A stretch of 13,366 nt of DNA from DATHBD01 sp035296325 (GTDB lineage Bacteria > Actinomycetota > Actinomycetes > Mycobacteriales > Micromonosporaceae). Location: contig DATHBD010000076.1 of the NCBI GenBank assembly GCA_035296325.1, positions 1-13,366 on the forward strand, in the 5' to 3' direction. This document shows, piece after piece, positions 1 through 6,870 of the stretch (position 1 is the first letter of the stretch; each line of letters starts with the position of its first letter). Made by a program: the position numbers and the translations under genes. A model generated the notes under the pieces. It did not search any database and was not told where the DNA came from. It worked only from the letters and a program-made list of their open reading frames with translations.

Positions 1-140
1 CGTGAACGACCGACGCGCCCGCGGACCATCCGAACGCGGCCCCTTCTCACGACTCATGACCCCATCCTGGACGGCCACGACGTCAACAACAGTATTCAAC
101 GCTTCTCGTTCCTGAACTCGCCCCGCCAGACGGACTTGCT

Positions 141-419
141 ATGAGCCGCTGGCCTCAACTCACCCTGACAGACAGGGAACTCGCCGCGGGCAAAGGCCCG
201 ATGGAAGCCATACGGGCCCTGAAACGCCGCCTGTCGAACGTGGTCTGTCAACAGATGATCAAGGACGCGGAACGCGTCGGGACTGGCCCGGGAGGGCATA
301 CGGGAGCGACTCTGCAATCCAGCGCGGCCGGCTCAATCCCGACAGCCAGCACTTCGGAGAAGCCACTTCCCGGACCCGCCAGAGCCCACTCTAGAACACC
401 GCTCCCTGCCGCACCTTGA
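141..419 (+). pseudogene. C-terminal remnant of an IS110-type transposase
   Basis: A 92-codon open frame resembles the extreme C-terminus of actinobacterial IS110-family transposases. It has a basic helix (EAIRALKRRLSNVV), then a Gly/Ser-rich tail (GPGGHTGATLQSSAAG) and a STSEKPLPGP ending, a pattern I recall from that family. The rest of the transposase, about 300 residues including the RuvC-like DEDD domain and the catalytic-serine domain, is missing. The same frame stays open back to about position 60, but nothing there looks like transposase, so the ATG at 141 is only the first Met inside the relic. It is a dead fragment, since no catalytic residue remains. The assignment rests on remembered tail motifs, so I am moderately sure. 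It could instead be a chance open frame. Confidence 0.5.
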
Positions 420-564
420 CACAGAGGGGTGCCACGAGCGTGTACCGGCCCAGTGGCATCGGGCCCGTGCCAGAGCACGGAGCGTGATGATCCCCGACGA
501 GCGTTAGCGCGCGGTCGGCGGCATGAGCGGGCGTTCTCGGTTCCTTACGTAGCCCTGGCGGCGA

Positions 565-581
565 CAATGCCGTAGGCATTG
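565..581. repeat. perfect 7-bp stem inverted repeat upstream of the alkD-like gene
   Basis: CAATGCC and GGCATTG are exact reverse complements separated by the trinucleotide GTA, about 60 bases before the GTG start at 641. It could be an operator, a transcription stop for the relic upstream, or part of a decayed insertion-sequence end. There is no T tract. I see no gene in 420-640. Confidence 0.4.
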
Positions 582-640
582 ATGGTCTACTTGGGGGGTG
601 CTTGTAGGACCGCGCGGAAGCTGAGTCGAGGAGGCGACAC

Positions 641-1258
641 GTGGGCGGCACGGAGTGGACGGCTCAACGGGTCTTGGGCGAGCTGACGCCCGGGATGCGG
701 ATGAGGAGTCTGTTCGACGCTGCCAAAGCGGCTACAGGTATCGCGCCAGAAGAACTGGAAAGGCTCTTCGCCGAGCCGGCCTACGAGGCCCGCATGGCGG
801 CGTTCTGCATCCTGGACTTCCAGGCCCGACGCCGGCTAGGCGACCTCGAGCTTCGTGACACCTACCTGCGCCACCACGACCGCATCGACGACTGGGGCAT
901 GGTGGACCGTGCCGCACCCCGCGTCATCGGCGCGTGCCTGACCGGCGGCCCCTACGACTTGTTGCATGAGCTCGCCGCGTCCCCCGACCCGCACCGTCGG
1001 CGGACGGCGATTACCGCTCCTCTGTGGTTCGTGAAGTACGGTAACGACACGGACGTGGAGGCAGGCATCAGGATCGCCGAAGGACTGCACGCCGACCCGG
1101 ACCCAGTCGTCCACAAGCCGGTTGGCATCTACCTCGCTCACGCGGGCGACCGGCTGCCGGAAATGCTGACCAGCTTCCTCGACAAGCACGGCAAGACGAT
1201 GCCTCGCGCGGCGTACCGCATCGCGGTTCGCAAGCGAAGTCCGACCGACGTCGAATGA
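641..1258 (+). CDS. AlkD-like DNA alkylation repair protein (HEAT-repeat glycosylase family)
   Basis: This 205-aa protein fits the DNA alkylation repair (AlkD/AlkC) family, all-helical HEAT-like glycosylases that remove N3- and N7-alkylated purines in the cytoplasm. The motif DDWGMVDRAAP (residues 83-93) carries the W-x3-D pair (Trp85, Asp89) matching the Trp and catalytic Asp of Bacillus AlkD. An Arg cluster (119-121, HRRRTAIT) matches the DNA-contacting Arg. The later helix VHKPVGIYLAHAG (157-169) matches the AlkD helix that usually reads KxxGWxLR, but here the Trp position is Ile163, so one DNA-contacting aromatic may be missing. The GTG start is chosen because GAGGAGG at 628-634 lies 6 bases upstream. 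The protein is somewhat shorter than the usual 220-240 aa. It stands alone on the plus strand between relics. Family assignment is fairly secure; activity is inferred. Confidence 0.75.
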   Translation: MGGTEWTAQRVLGELTPGMRMRSLFDAAKAATGIAPEELERLFAEPAYEARMAAFCILDFQARRRLGDLELRDTYLRHHDRIDDWGMVDRAAPRVIGACLTGGPYDLLHELAASPDPHRRRTAITAPLWFVKYGNDTDVEAGIRIAEGLHADPDPVVHKPVGIYLAHAGDRLPEMLTSFLDKHGKTMPRAAYRIAVRKRSPTDVE

Positions 1259-1285
1259 GCACGTGTGCCGGCACCGCACGCTCAT
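1255..1285 (+). terminator. possible hairpin overlapping the stop of the alkD-like gene
   Basis: ATGAGC (1255-1260, including the TGA stop) pairs with GCTCAT (1280-1285). Between them lies the palindrome GTGCCGGCAC (1265-1274). There is no T tract, so this is at best an actinobacterial I-shaped terminator. Confidence 0.3.
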
Positions 1286-1405
1286 CGGCTAGTTCAGCAT
1301 GCCGACCAGCGCGCGGGGCCGAATACCGAGCGTGACGCCGCCTTTCCTTCACCGCGCAGGGACAGCGGCAGATCGGCGCGCCGCGGGGTTGTTGTCAGCC
1401 GTTTC

Positions 1406-1602
1406 TCAGCGGGGCATTGACTCACCGTGGAGGAATGCTTCATACACGTGCTGCACGTCATCACCGACCTCCGGCCGGACGTGGCTGTACCGAGTATCGG
1501 CGCGGTCCCGGTGGGGTCCAGAGAGCCAGTACTCCTCCTCGTTTCCACATCGTAGAAGTTGGCATCGAACAGACCGGGCCCCCCTTCGGAGTGTCCTACC
1601 GT
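1406..1602 (-). pseudogene. frameshifted relic of a small conserved actinobacterial protein
   Basis: Two minus-strand frames join into one plausible small protein. One frame gives GLFDANFYDVE (about 1575-1543). The next frame continues EEEYWLSGPHRDRADTRYS (from about 1540) and ends YEAFLHGESMPR at the stop at 1406. Together they resemble small actinobacterial hypothetical proteins of about 70 aa with an FYDV...EYWxSGxKxDGxDxxY core, which I recall but cannot name. The switch lies at about 1540-1545 and is explained by loss of one base. No clear start or ribosome site is seen upstream. Alternatives are a sequencing error in an intact gene, or chance. Function is unknown. Confidence 0.4.
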
Positions 1603-1683
1603 GCCAATACGCGGTCTGCCAGCTCTTGCTAATCCGCACGCGGCTGATCTAGGCCGGTCCCAGGTCGCTGCCGTGACCCGTCG

Positions 1684-1959
1684 TCAACTGGTGAAGACTT
1701 CCCGTAGGTGGGCGAGGTGGTCGGGTGAGCAGGCACCAACCGTGCGGGCGCCGGCGTGGTGTGTGGCGTCGGGCACCACGGTCGTGAGTATCCACCGGAT
1801 ACGCCGGCCGCAGCAGTCGCACCACCCGGTCGGCGGCGTCCACCTTGTCAGCGAGAGCGATTGCCGTCGCCGGCAGGGGCGGACGTTTCGCTTGATGTCG
1901 CCGGCCCATGCCTGGCTGCCCGGCGAGCGGGGGATCCCGAGTTCGACGGTGTGGACCAC
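1684..1959 (-). CDS. 91-aa Cys-containing protein of unknown function, downstream of the histidine kinase
   Basis: This frame has high third-position GC and a protein-like C-terminal half, and it lies 47 bases downstream of the kinase stop on the same strand, so co-transcription is likely. The GTG at 1959 is chosen because GTGAGG (minus strand, 1976-1971) lies 11 bases upstream. The C-terminal half contains WCDCCGRRIRWILTTV (residues 46-61) with Cys47, Cys49 and Cys50, then GACSPDHLAHLRE (75-87) with Cys77 and His81. The CxxC plus CxxxH spacing could bind zinc or another metal, which is inference. The N-terminal 40 residues are basic and uninformative. There is no signal peptide or membrane segment. 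I do not recognise the family. The same stretch is open in another minus-strand frame, but that one is Arg/Pro-rich and less protein-like. Confidence 0.5.
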   Translation of the reverse strand: MVHTVELGIPRSPGSQAWAGDIKRNVRPCRRRQSLSLTRWTPPTGWCDCCGRRIRWILTTVVPDATHHAGARTVGACSPDHLAHLREVFTS

Positions 1960-2006
1960 CGTGATGGCGACCTCACCGCGGTACGGCTGCGTTCCTGGAC
2001 GCCGGT

Positions 2007-3620
2007 CTACGGCTTGGTGGGGAGTTGGATGGTGAACGTGGTTCCTGGGCCGTTGTGGTGGGTCAGGTCGATGGTGCCGTGGTGGCGTTCGATGATGGTG
2101 CGGGCGATGACGAGGCCGAGGCCGGTGCCGGGGATGCGCCGGTCGAGGGCGGTGGAGGCGCGGTAGAAGCGGCGGAACAGGCGGGGTCGTTCGGCGGGCG
2201 GGATGCCGATGCCGGTATCGGAGATGGACCAGGTGATGGTCTGGTCGTTGTCGATGTCGGCGGTGATGGTGATGGTGCCGCCGGCGGGGGTGTACTTGAT
2301 GGCGTTGGACAGTAGGTTGTCGGCGACCTGGCGGAGTCGGTGCGGGTCGGCGTGGAGGTCCAGGCGTTCCGGGACCCGCACGGTCATGGTGAGCTGCTTG
2401 TCGGCGAGGTGCGCCGCGGCGGCTTGCACGGACTGGTCGATGATGGCGCTCAGGTCGGTGTCGGTTGGGTCCACGGCGAGGTGCCCGGATTCGAGTCGGG
2501 CCAGGTCGAGCAGGTCGTTGGCCATGACCGACAGCCGTTGGGCGTTGCGGGTGATGAGCTGCAGGTAGTGCCGTTGCTGCTCGGGGGACAGCTCGTCGAG
2601 TTCGTCGTCGAACAGCGCTGCGGTGGTGGTGATGACGGAGAGTGGGTTGCGCAGTTCGTGGGTGACCAGGGCGAGGAATTCGTCTTTGGTTCGGGCTAGT
2701 TCGACGGTCAACTCTTCTGCCCGGCGGCGTTCCAGGTACTGCCCGACCTGCGCGGCGAGCCCTCCGAGCAGCGCGACGAGGGTGTCTTCGGGGTCTTCTG
2801 CGCGGTCGCCGTAGACGCACAGCGCGCCGACGGTGTGCCGGCCCGCGTTCAGCGGAACGCCGACGGCGACTCGTAGCCCGAGGCGGGCGGCGGCGCGCCG
2901 GCGCAGCGAGCCGGTGTCGGCGCCCAGGTCCGGTATCCACCGTGGCGTGCCATCGGCGCAGACTCGGCCTGGTAGCCCCACGCCGGGCTCGAGTTCGTCG
3001 AGGGTGAAATCACCCAACCGTCGGCGCGCCGCGGTGTGTCGAGCGGCGCAGGTCAGGATCTGCCGGTCGTCGTCGACGAGCCACAGTTCGACGACGAGCC
3101 AGCCCATCTTCACGCCGAGGGCCTCGACCACCCGCGCCGCGGCGGTGGCGCTGGAGTCGGCCTCGGCGAGGCCGCGGGCGACGGCGGATTCCACGGCGTT
3201 GAACCGGCTGGCCCGCTGCGCGGTGGTGATGTCGTGGGCGAAGGCGTGGAAGATATGACCGGCCGGTTCGTTGGTGACGGTAAGCGTGAGTTCGATGGGG
3301 AACTCGTACCCGTCGGCGTGTAGGGCGTCCAACTGGAGGCGTTGGCCGAGGACCCGGCCGGGTTCCCCGGCTGCGAGGCGGGCCATGCCGGCGCGGTGCG
3401 CGGCCCGGAACCGTTGCGGGATGATGAGGTCTTCGATTGGCTGTCCGAGGACCTCGGTGTGCGGGTATCCGAACGTTGTCTCGGCGGCGGGGTTCCAGGC
3501 CAGGACTCGGCCGGTGGTGTCGATGGCGATATACGCCTGCAGCGCGACGGACAGCACGGTCGGCGCGTCATGCGGCATGCCGTTACCGCAGCGGAGCCCT
3601 TCGGGCGCTGACGGTGTCAT
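2007..3620 (-). CDS. orphan PAS-GAF sensor histidine kinase
   Basis: This 537-aa cytoplasmic sensor kinase has no membrane segments. The order is a PAS domain (about residues 18-135, with AYIAIDTTGRVLAWNPAAE), a GAF domain (about 145-300), a HisKA dimerisation helix with H-box THELRNPLSVI (phospho-acceptor His321), and an HATPase domain with N-box NLLSNAIKY (Asn435, Asn439), G1 box DTGIGI (468-473) and G2 box GTGLGL (498-503). All catalytic boxes are intact. The frame extends upstream to an ATG at 3755, but those 45 codons have clearly lower third-position GC and include a TTA codon, so the ATG at 3620 is preferred; GGGAAG lies just upstream, with very short spacing. No response regulator is adjacent, so the partner must be elsewhere. 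The only likely operon partner is the 91-aa Cys protein downstream. The sensed signal cannot be told. Confidence 0.9.
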   Translation of the reverse strand: MTPSAPEGLRCGNGMPHDAPTVLSVALQAYIAIDTTGRVLAWNPAAETTFGYPHTEVLGQPIEDLIIPQRFRAAHRAGMARLAAGEPGRVLGQRLQLDALHADGYEFPIELTLTVTNEPAGHIFHAFAHDITTAQRASRFNAVESAVARGLAEADSSATAAARVVEALGVKMGWLVVELWLVDDDRQILTCAARHTAARRRLGDFTLDELEPGVGLPGRVCADGTPRWIPDLGADTGSLRRRAAARLGLRVAVGVPLNAGRHTVGALCVYGDRAEDPEDTLVALLGGLAAQVGQYLERRRAEELTVELARTKDEFLALVTHELRNPLSVITTTAALFDDELDELSPEQQRHYLQLITRNAQRLSVMANDLLDLARLESGHLAVDPTDTDLSAIIDQSVQAAAAHLADKQLTMTVRVPERLDLHADPHRLRQVADNLLSNAIKYTPAGGTITITADIDNDQTITWSISDTGIGIPPAERPRLFRRFYRASTALDRRIPGTGLGLVIARTIIERHHGTIDLTHHNGPGTTFTIQLPTKP

Positions 3621-3936
3621 CGCTTCCCTGGGTGCGCGTCGGGCGGTGACGGCTGCCGGGCGGACGATGCAGCAACCAGGCCCAGGGTATCGCCGCGATT
3701 TCGGTCGCGGATCCGGAACGGACACGTCGATACGGACGTCCGGTAATGACCCCATAGCACCCCGCGGTGCCTTTGACCTACTCGCGTCACAGCTGCCGCT
3801 TCATCGTGGAGGCTCTGCCCCATGGCCAGATGACGAACGAACACGCCCGGACCGGGCCCTCTTAGCGTTCTCCCTCAGCGGGCGGTGGCTGTTCCCGCTC
3901 CAACCTCGGCGACCAGATCCGCTGCTCGCCCGGGAC
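3621..3936. other. intergenic stretch between the kinase and the flavodoxin-like gene
   Basis: These 316 bases hold the probable kinase promoter region on the minus strand and the 3' flank of the flavodoxin-like gene. Short open frames on both strands have atypical composition and no recognisable motif. The only structure I see is the hairpin at 3877-3899. Confidence 0.5.
3877..3899 (-). terminator. hairpin downstream of the flavodoxin-like gene
   Basis: AGCGGG (3877-3882) pairs exactly with CCCGCT (3894-3899) across an 11-base loop, 38 bases past the minus-strand stop at 3937. There is no T tract. It fits a GC-rich actinobacterial terminator. Confidence 0.4.
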
Positions 3937-4545
3937 TCACTCGGCCGGGTACGGGTTGTGGAGCAGCAGACGTGCCAGGTGGGCCGTGTTGGTGGCGAGG
4001 GCCTTGGTCGCGGCGCCGGTGGTGTCAGGTTTCGGGCCCGCTTCGTTGTAGTCGACCTTGCGCATCGCTTCGCCGACCCAGTACGTCGACGCGGCGGCGG
4101 CGATGGTGAACCCCACGTCGTTGAGTGCTTGAAGGACTTCGGCGATGACGTGGTGGGCGCCGTCCTCGTTGCCGACGACCGCGGCCGCGGCGACCTTGCC
4201 GTAGGTCAGCAACCGACCCTGATCATCGGTTTCGGAAAGCTCCGCGTCGAGGCGCTCGAGGACCATCTTGCAGACGCTGGAGGGCTGACCCATCCAGATC
4301 GGCGTGGCAATGATCAGGATGTGCGCGTCGAGGATCTTCGCGCGGATCGCCGGCCACTCGTCGCCGTCGCCCTCGTCGGTGGACACTCCGAACCGCACCC
4401 GGTGATCCACGATCCGGATCACTTCCCCATCGACGTCGTGGTCAGCCAGAGCCGTGAGAACCTCCCGGCCGAGCAGTTCCGAACTCGACGGTGCCGGCGT
4501 GGCCTTGAGGGAGCAGCCGAGGACAAGGGCGCGCAGCGTCGTCAC
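3937..4545 (-). CDS. flavodoxin-fold / NADPH-dependent FMN reductase family protein
   Basis: This 202-aa protein has the flavodoxin-like fold of NAD(P)H-dependent FMN reductases and flavodoxin-family oxidoreductases. The first strand LRALVLGCSLKATPAPSS (residues 4-21) leads into a phosphate-binding loop. Then comes ILDAHILIIATPIWMGQPSS (71-90), the typical strand plus loop contacting the isoalloxazine ring, and a third loop GNEDGAHHVIAEVL (125-138). It probably binds FMN in the cytoplasm and moves electrons to a quinone, nitro or azo compound; the substrate is unknown. The GTG start has GGGAGG 8 bases upstream (minus strand, 4559-4554). The membrane-protein gene ends 28 bases upstream on the same strand, so the two are probably one operon. 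The family is secure; the reaction is not. Confidence 0.8.
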   Translation of the reverse strand: MTTLRALVLGCSLKATPAPSSSELLGREVLTALADHDVDGEVIRIVDHRVRFGVSTDEGDGDEWPAIRAKILDAHILIIATPIWMGQPSSVCKMVLERLDAELSETDDQGRLLTYGKVAAAAVVGNEDGAHHVIAEVLQALNDVGFTIAAAASTYWVGEAMRKVDYNEAGPKPDTTGAATKALATNTAHLARLLLHNPYPAE

Positions 4546-4573
4546 AGCAACAGCCTCCCAGCCGAATCAGGCA

Positions 4574-5029
4574 TCAGCGGGTCGCCTTAGCGGTCAGCGC
4601 GTCGTACGCCGCACCGGTGACGGCCGCGTACACACCTTTGTGCGCCAGGTCAGTGGTGATCTCGCGGCCGGTCCACCGCCACGGCGCCTCCGCGATGCCC
4701 AGCGACTTGTACAGCACGACGTCACTGACCCACAGCAGGGCGAAATGCGCGGCGCTGGCCGCCGGCCCGCTCAGACCGGCGGCGCGCAGCAGGCCGCGGA
4801 CGGCGCCCATGCTGATGCCGTGGCCCCAGTGCACACCCGCGTTGAGTTGCTGCACGTCGGCGTCGTTGTCAGGGTCCCTGCCTGGGATCAGGTGCGCACC
4901 GACCTGCCCGGGCACCGTGCTGGGCTTGCGGTCGGTCAGGGCCATCTCCGCGCGCTGCGTCACAGTCATCGCGACCGTGCCTACCGCGCCCGCGATCATT
5001 CCGCGCCCCACGGCGCCCACGATGCTCAC
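4574..5029 (-). CDS. small predicted membrane protein, upstream of the flavodoxin-like gene
   Basis: This protein of about 151 aa is small and hydrophobic in parts, with no catalytic motif I recognise. Likely membrane segments lie near the N-terminus (SIVGAVGRGMIAGAVGTVAM), in the middle (GHGISMGAVRGLL), around AHFALLWVSDVVLYKSLGI, and near the C-terminus (GVYAAVTGAAYDAL). A hydrophilic loop (DRKPSTVPGQVGAHLIPGRD) follows the first segment. The frame opens upstream to an ATG at 5080, but that leader is Trp/Cys/Arg-rich and has no ribosome site. GTG codons at 5029 or 5020 fit better; at 5020 a GGGGTGA motif lies about 5 bases ahead. It is the first gene of a probable pair with the flavodoxin-like protein and could anchor or supply it, which is inference. 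Conserved hypothetical. Confidence 0.65.
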   Translation of the reverse strand: MSIVGAVGRGMIAGAVGTVAMTVTQRAEMALTDRKPSTVPGQVGAHLIPGRDPDNDADVQQLNAGVHWGHGISMGAVRGLLRAAGLSGPAASAAHFALLWVSDVVLYKSLGIAEAPWRWTGREITTDLAHKGVYAAVTGAAYDALTAKATR

Positions 5030-5267
5030 CCCGGCAGTCTCGCACCCCGCCCAACGCACCCACCAGCAAACCGACCGCATGAAATGCCGGGAGTACGTCC
5101 ACGCGAGGATGGCGCTCGCGATCGCAAAAGTGTACTGGTCGGCACGCGGGCGTAGTCCCGCGCCGACAGATCACGCTACGTCGAGTTACCAGCACCGCTG
5201 GCCGTCGCGCTCGGACGGCGGCAGATCCGTGTACGTGTCCTGGTGCTTGGAGACCATCCTGTCAGTC

Positions 5268-5864
5268 ATGGAACCCATCCCGACGCGACGCGGACAAGGC
5301 CGGATCATTCTCCTCAACGGTGCCTCCAGCTCCGGCAAATCCACATTGGCCACCGCTCTACAGGCCTCGTTGGACGAACCCTTCCTGCACGTTTCCTCCG
5401 ACCAGCTCGTGGCGGCCGGCATGCTCCCGCAGCGGCGCGACGACCGCGGGCCTTTCGACTGGCGGCACGAGGTCCGTCCACGGTTCTTCGCCGGCTTTCA
5501 CCGGTGCCTACCAGCACTCGCCCGGCCAGGCAACGACCTGATCGTCGAGCACGTCATCGAGTTCGGCACCTGGCGCACCGAACTGGCCACCCTTCTCAAC
5601 GGCCTCGACGTGTTCCTCGTCGGCGTGCACTGCGCACTCGACGAACTGGACCGTCGGGAACGCCTCCGCGGCGACCGCCGCATCGGCGAAGGACGCACCC
5701 ACGTCGAGATCAACGGCATCCACAACCTCGGCCCGTACGACCTTGACGTCGACACCACCGCGGGCGTCGACGCCCACCTGGTCGACTCGGTCCTGACAGT
5801 ATGGCGGCGGCGCATACCATCCAACTGCGCACTTACCCAGCCTGCACCGACCGAGCAGCCGTAA
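5268..5864 (+). CDS. chloramphenicol phosphotransferase-like (CPT-family) P-loop kinase
   Basis: This 198-aa P-loop kinase resembles the chloramphenicol 3'-O-phosphotransferase family of Streptomyces venezuelae (178 aa). The Walker A loop GASSSGKST spans residues 18-26 after the strand RIILLN. HVSSDQLVAAGMLP follows, where Asp45 corresponds to the proposed catalytic base of CPT. The strand NDLIVEHVIEFGTWRTEL has EH in place of the DxV/DH seen in other members. An Arg-rich lid, RRERLRGDRRIGEGRTH, closes the ATP site, and NLGPYDLDVDTT fits the family's C-terminal Y-D-L-x-VDT signature. Family members other than CPT itself act on unknown substrates, so chloramphenicol resistance should not be assumed. 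The ATG at 5268 is the Met nearest the core; no strong ribosome site is seen, and it may be leaderless. It is divergent from the membrane-protein gene. Confidence 0.75.
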   Translation: MEPIPTRRGQGRIILLNGASSSGKSTLATALQASLDEPFLHVSSDQLVAAGMLPQRRDDRGPFDWRHEVRPRFFAGFHRCLPALARPGNDLIVEHVIEFGTWRTELATLLNGLDVFLVGVHCALDELDRRERLRGDRRIGEGRTHVEINGIHNLGPYDLDVDTTAGVDAHLVDSVLTVWRRRIPSNCALTQPAPTEQP

Positions 5865-5869
5865 CGCGC

Positions 5870-5902
5870 ACGATCGGCGGCATGTGCGGATGCCTAGATC
5901 GT
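5870..5902. terminator. bidirectional hairpin between convergent genes
   Basis: ACGATC (5870-5875) pairs with GATCGT (5897-5902), and inside it GGCAT (5879-5883) pairs with ATGCC (5890-5894) around a 6-base loop. It sits exactly between the plus-strand stop at 5864 and the minus-strand stop at 5910, where a shared terminator is expected. Confidence 0.5.
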
Positions 5903-5909
5903 CGAGATG

Positions 5910-6494
5910 TCAGTCGACCGGTAGCACCGAGGCGTCAAGCTCCCATGCGGCAGCGGTGAGCAGGACGCACACCGGCCGCTCCTCGGGCGACGTCGCCGAC
6001 TCGTAGGCCATGGTCACCTCTCGCACGGCCCGGCTGTGTGGAGGCAGCAGCCGCATCATGATCCAGTAGGCCGGCCCGTCGCCACGCTCCGCCGCCTGCC
6101 GCAGCAGCGCAAAAGCCGCAGCATCGTCGCCCTTCTGATGCAGCAACCCAGCCAGGTTCACCTGGACGTCCAGATCCCCGTCCGCGAGTGCGGCCCGCAG
6201 CAGATCCTCGGCCCCGGCCAGCGCACCGTCATCCCAGAGCGTGACGCCCAACATGTGCCGCGCGCCCGGCGCATCGGCTGCCACCGCCTCGCCCAGCAAC
6301 CGCAGTGCCTCCGCGTGGGACGCGTCGTCGGCCCTCGAATACTGATGCAGCAGGAACTCGGCCAGCCGGACCCGGGCCGGCCCGTAGTCGGCCGCCACCG
6401 CCGCGTTCAACAGCGCCAGCGCTTCGGCCTCGGCCGCGCCACCCTCGTCGGCGAGCTCACCGCCGCGCCGAAACCACCACTCCGGGCCGTCCAC
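5910..6494 (-). CDS. Sel1/TPR-like repeat protein
   Basis: This protein of about 194 aa is built of alpha-helical repeats rich in Ala, Leu and Gly. Repeating units include EALALLNAAVAADYGPARVRLAEFL, EALRLLGEAVAADAPGARHMLGVTL, GAEDLLRAALADGDLDVQVNLAGLL and AAFALLRQAAERGDGPAYWIMMRLL, each near 36 residues with the A/G pattern of Sel1-type repeats. Such proteins are scaffolds and adaptors; there is no enzyme motif. The frame extends upstream to 6872, but that part is Cys/Arg/Ser-rich with poor third-position GC, so the GTG at 6494 (MDGPEWWFRRG) is preferred; its ribosome site is weak. A run of palindromes lies just ahead of it (6511-6560). It is convergent with the CPT-like gene. A truncated longer protein cannot be excluded. 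Confidence 0.6.
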   Translation of the reverse strand: MDGPEWWFRRGGELADEGGAAEAEALALLNAAVAADYGPARVRLAEFLLHQYSRADDASHAEALRLLGEAVAADAPGARHMLGVTLWDDGALAGAEDLLRAALADGDLDVQVNLAGLLHQKGDDAAAFALLRQAAERGDGPAYWIMMRLLPPHSRAVREVTMAYESATSPEERPVCVLLTAAAWELDASVLPVD

Positions 6495-6510
6495 CCCGCC
6501 ATGAAAGCAC

Positions 6511-6560
6511 GCATGCGGAAAGCATGGCCATGCGTAACGCTTCGGAGCGTTGGCCGGCCA
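6511..6560. repeat. cluster of perfect palindromes ahead of the Sel1-like gene
   Basis: Four perfect palindromic units lie in 50 bases: GCATGC (6511-6516), GCATGGCCATGC (6522-6533), AACGCT-TCGG-AGCGTT (6536-6551, 6-bp stem with a 4-base loop) and TGGCCGGCCA (6551-6560). They fall in the presumed 5' leader of the minus-strand gene starting at 6494, so they could form an operator or an RNA structure controlling it. Confidence 0.45.
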
Positions 6561-6768
6561 GCTCCGGCAATCACGGCAAAACGGGATGAGCGAACTCGGT
6601 GAGGCATCCGAAGTCCGACGCCGGCGACCCGCACGCCGCGATCCGCACCCTACTGACGCCGCGGCCGACGCGCCGACGGCGGAAATGGCACTCGCACAGC
6701 GACCGTGAACACCGGCTGCTTCGTCAGTCGGCCCGGAAGCTACGTCACCGCAAACGGCATCCGACTCT

Positions 6769-6839
6769 CGGCATGTCCGTGAGCCGGCCCGCCGCTGTGG
6801 ATCGTGACGCTGCGTAGCGGCCGGATCGCGGCATGTCCG
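6769..6839. repeat. 11-base direct repeat, 60 bases apart
   Basis: CGGCATGTCCG occurs at 6769-6779 and again at 6829-6839, upstream of the plus-strand start at 6871. The second copy lies inside CCGGATCGCGGCATGTCCGG (6821-6840), whose ends CCGGA and TCCGG are complementary. It could be a pair of binding sites, or chance in GC-rich DNA. Confidence 0.3.
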
Positions 6840-6870
6840 GACGCTTGATGACAGCGGGCAAGATGGACCC

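Larger units (their letters stand above)
6495..6870. other. intergenic region between divergent Sel1-like and SRPBCC genes
   Basis: These 376 bases hold only short frames whose translations are rich in Arg, His and Pro and have no recognisable motif. Both neighbouring genes point away, so promoters for each should lie here. The stretch contains a palindrome cluster (6511-6560) and a spaced 11-base direct repeat (6769-6779 and 6829-6839). No gene is supported. Confidence 0.5.

Noticed and set aside
1..144. Open frame running from the window edge to a TGA at 142-144
   Set aside because: No recognisable motif and mixed third-position GC. It could be the tail of a gene beyond the edge, but nothing supports a call.
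1299..1652. Plus-strand 117-codon frame
   Set aside because: Poor codon use and no motif. The opposite strand holds the more protein-like relic.
1684..2940. Long minus-strand frame of 418 codons
   Set aside because: Over the kinase region it is an Arg/His/Pro-rich shadow of the kinase gene. Only its last 91 codons are protein-like, and these are reported as a separate gene.
3271..4590. 439-codon plus-strand frame
   Set aside because: Antisense to the kinase and flavodoxin-like genes, with no domain features.
4617..5864. Plus-strand frame of 415 codons
   Set aside because: The first 217 codons are antisense to the membrane-protein gene or lie in the promoter gap. Only the part from 5268 has the kinase motifs.
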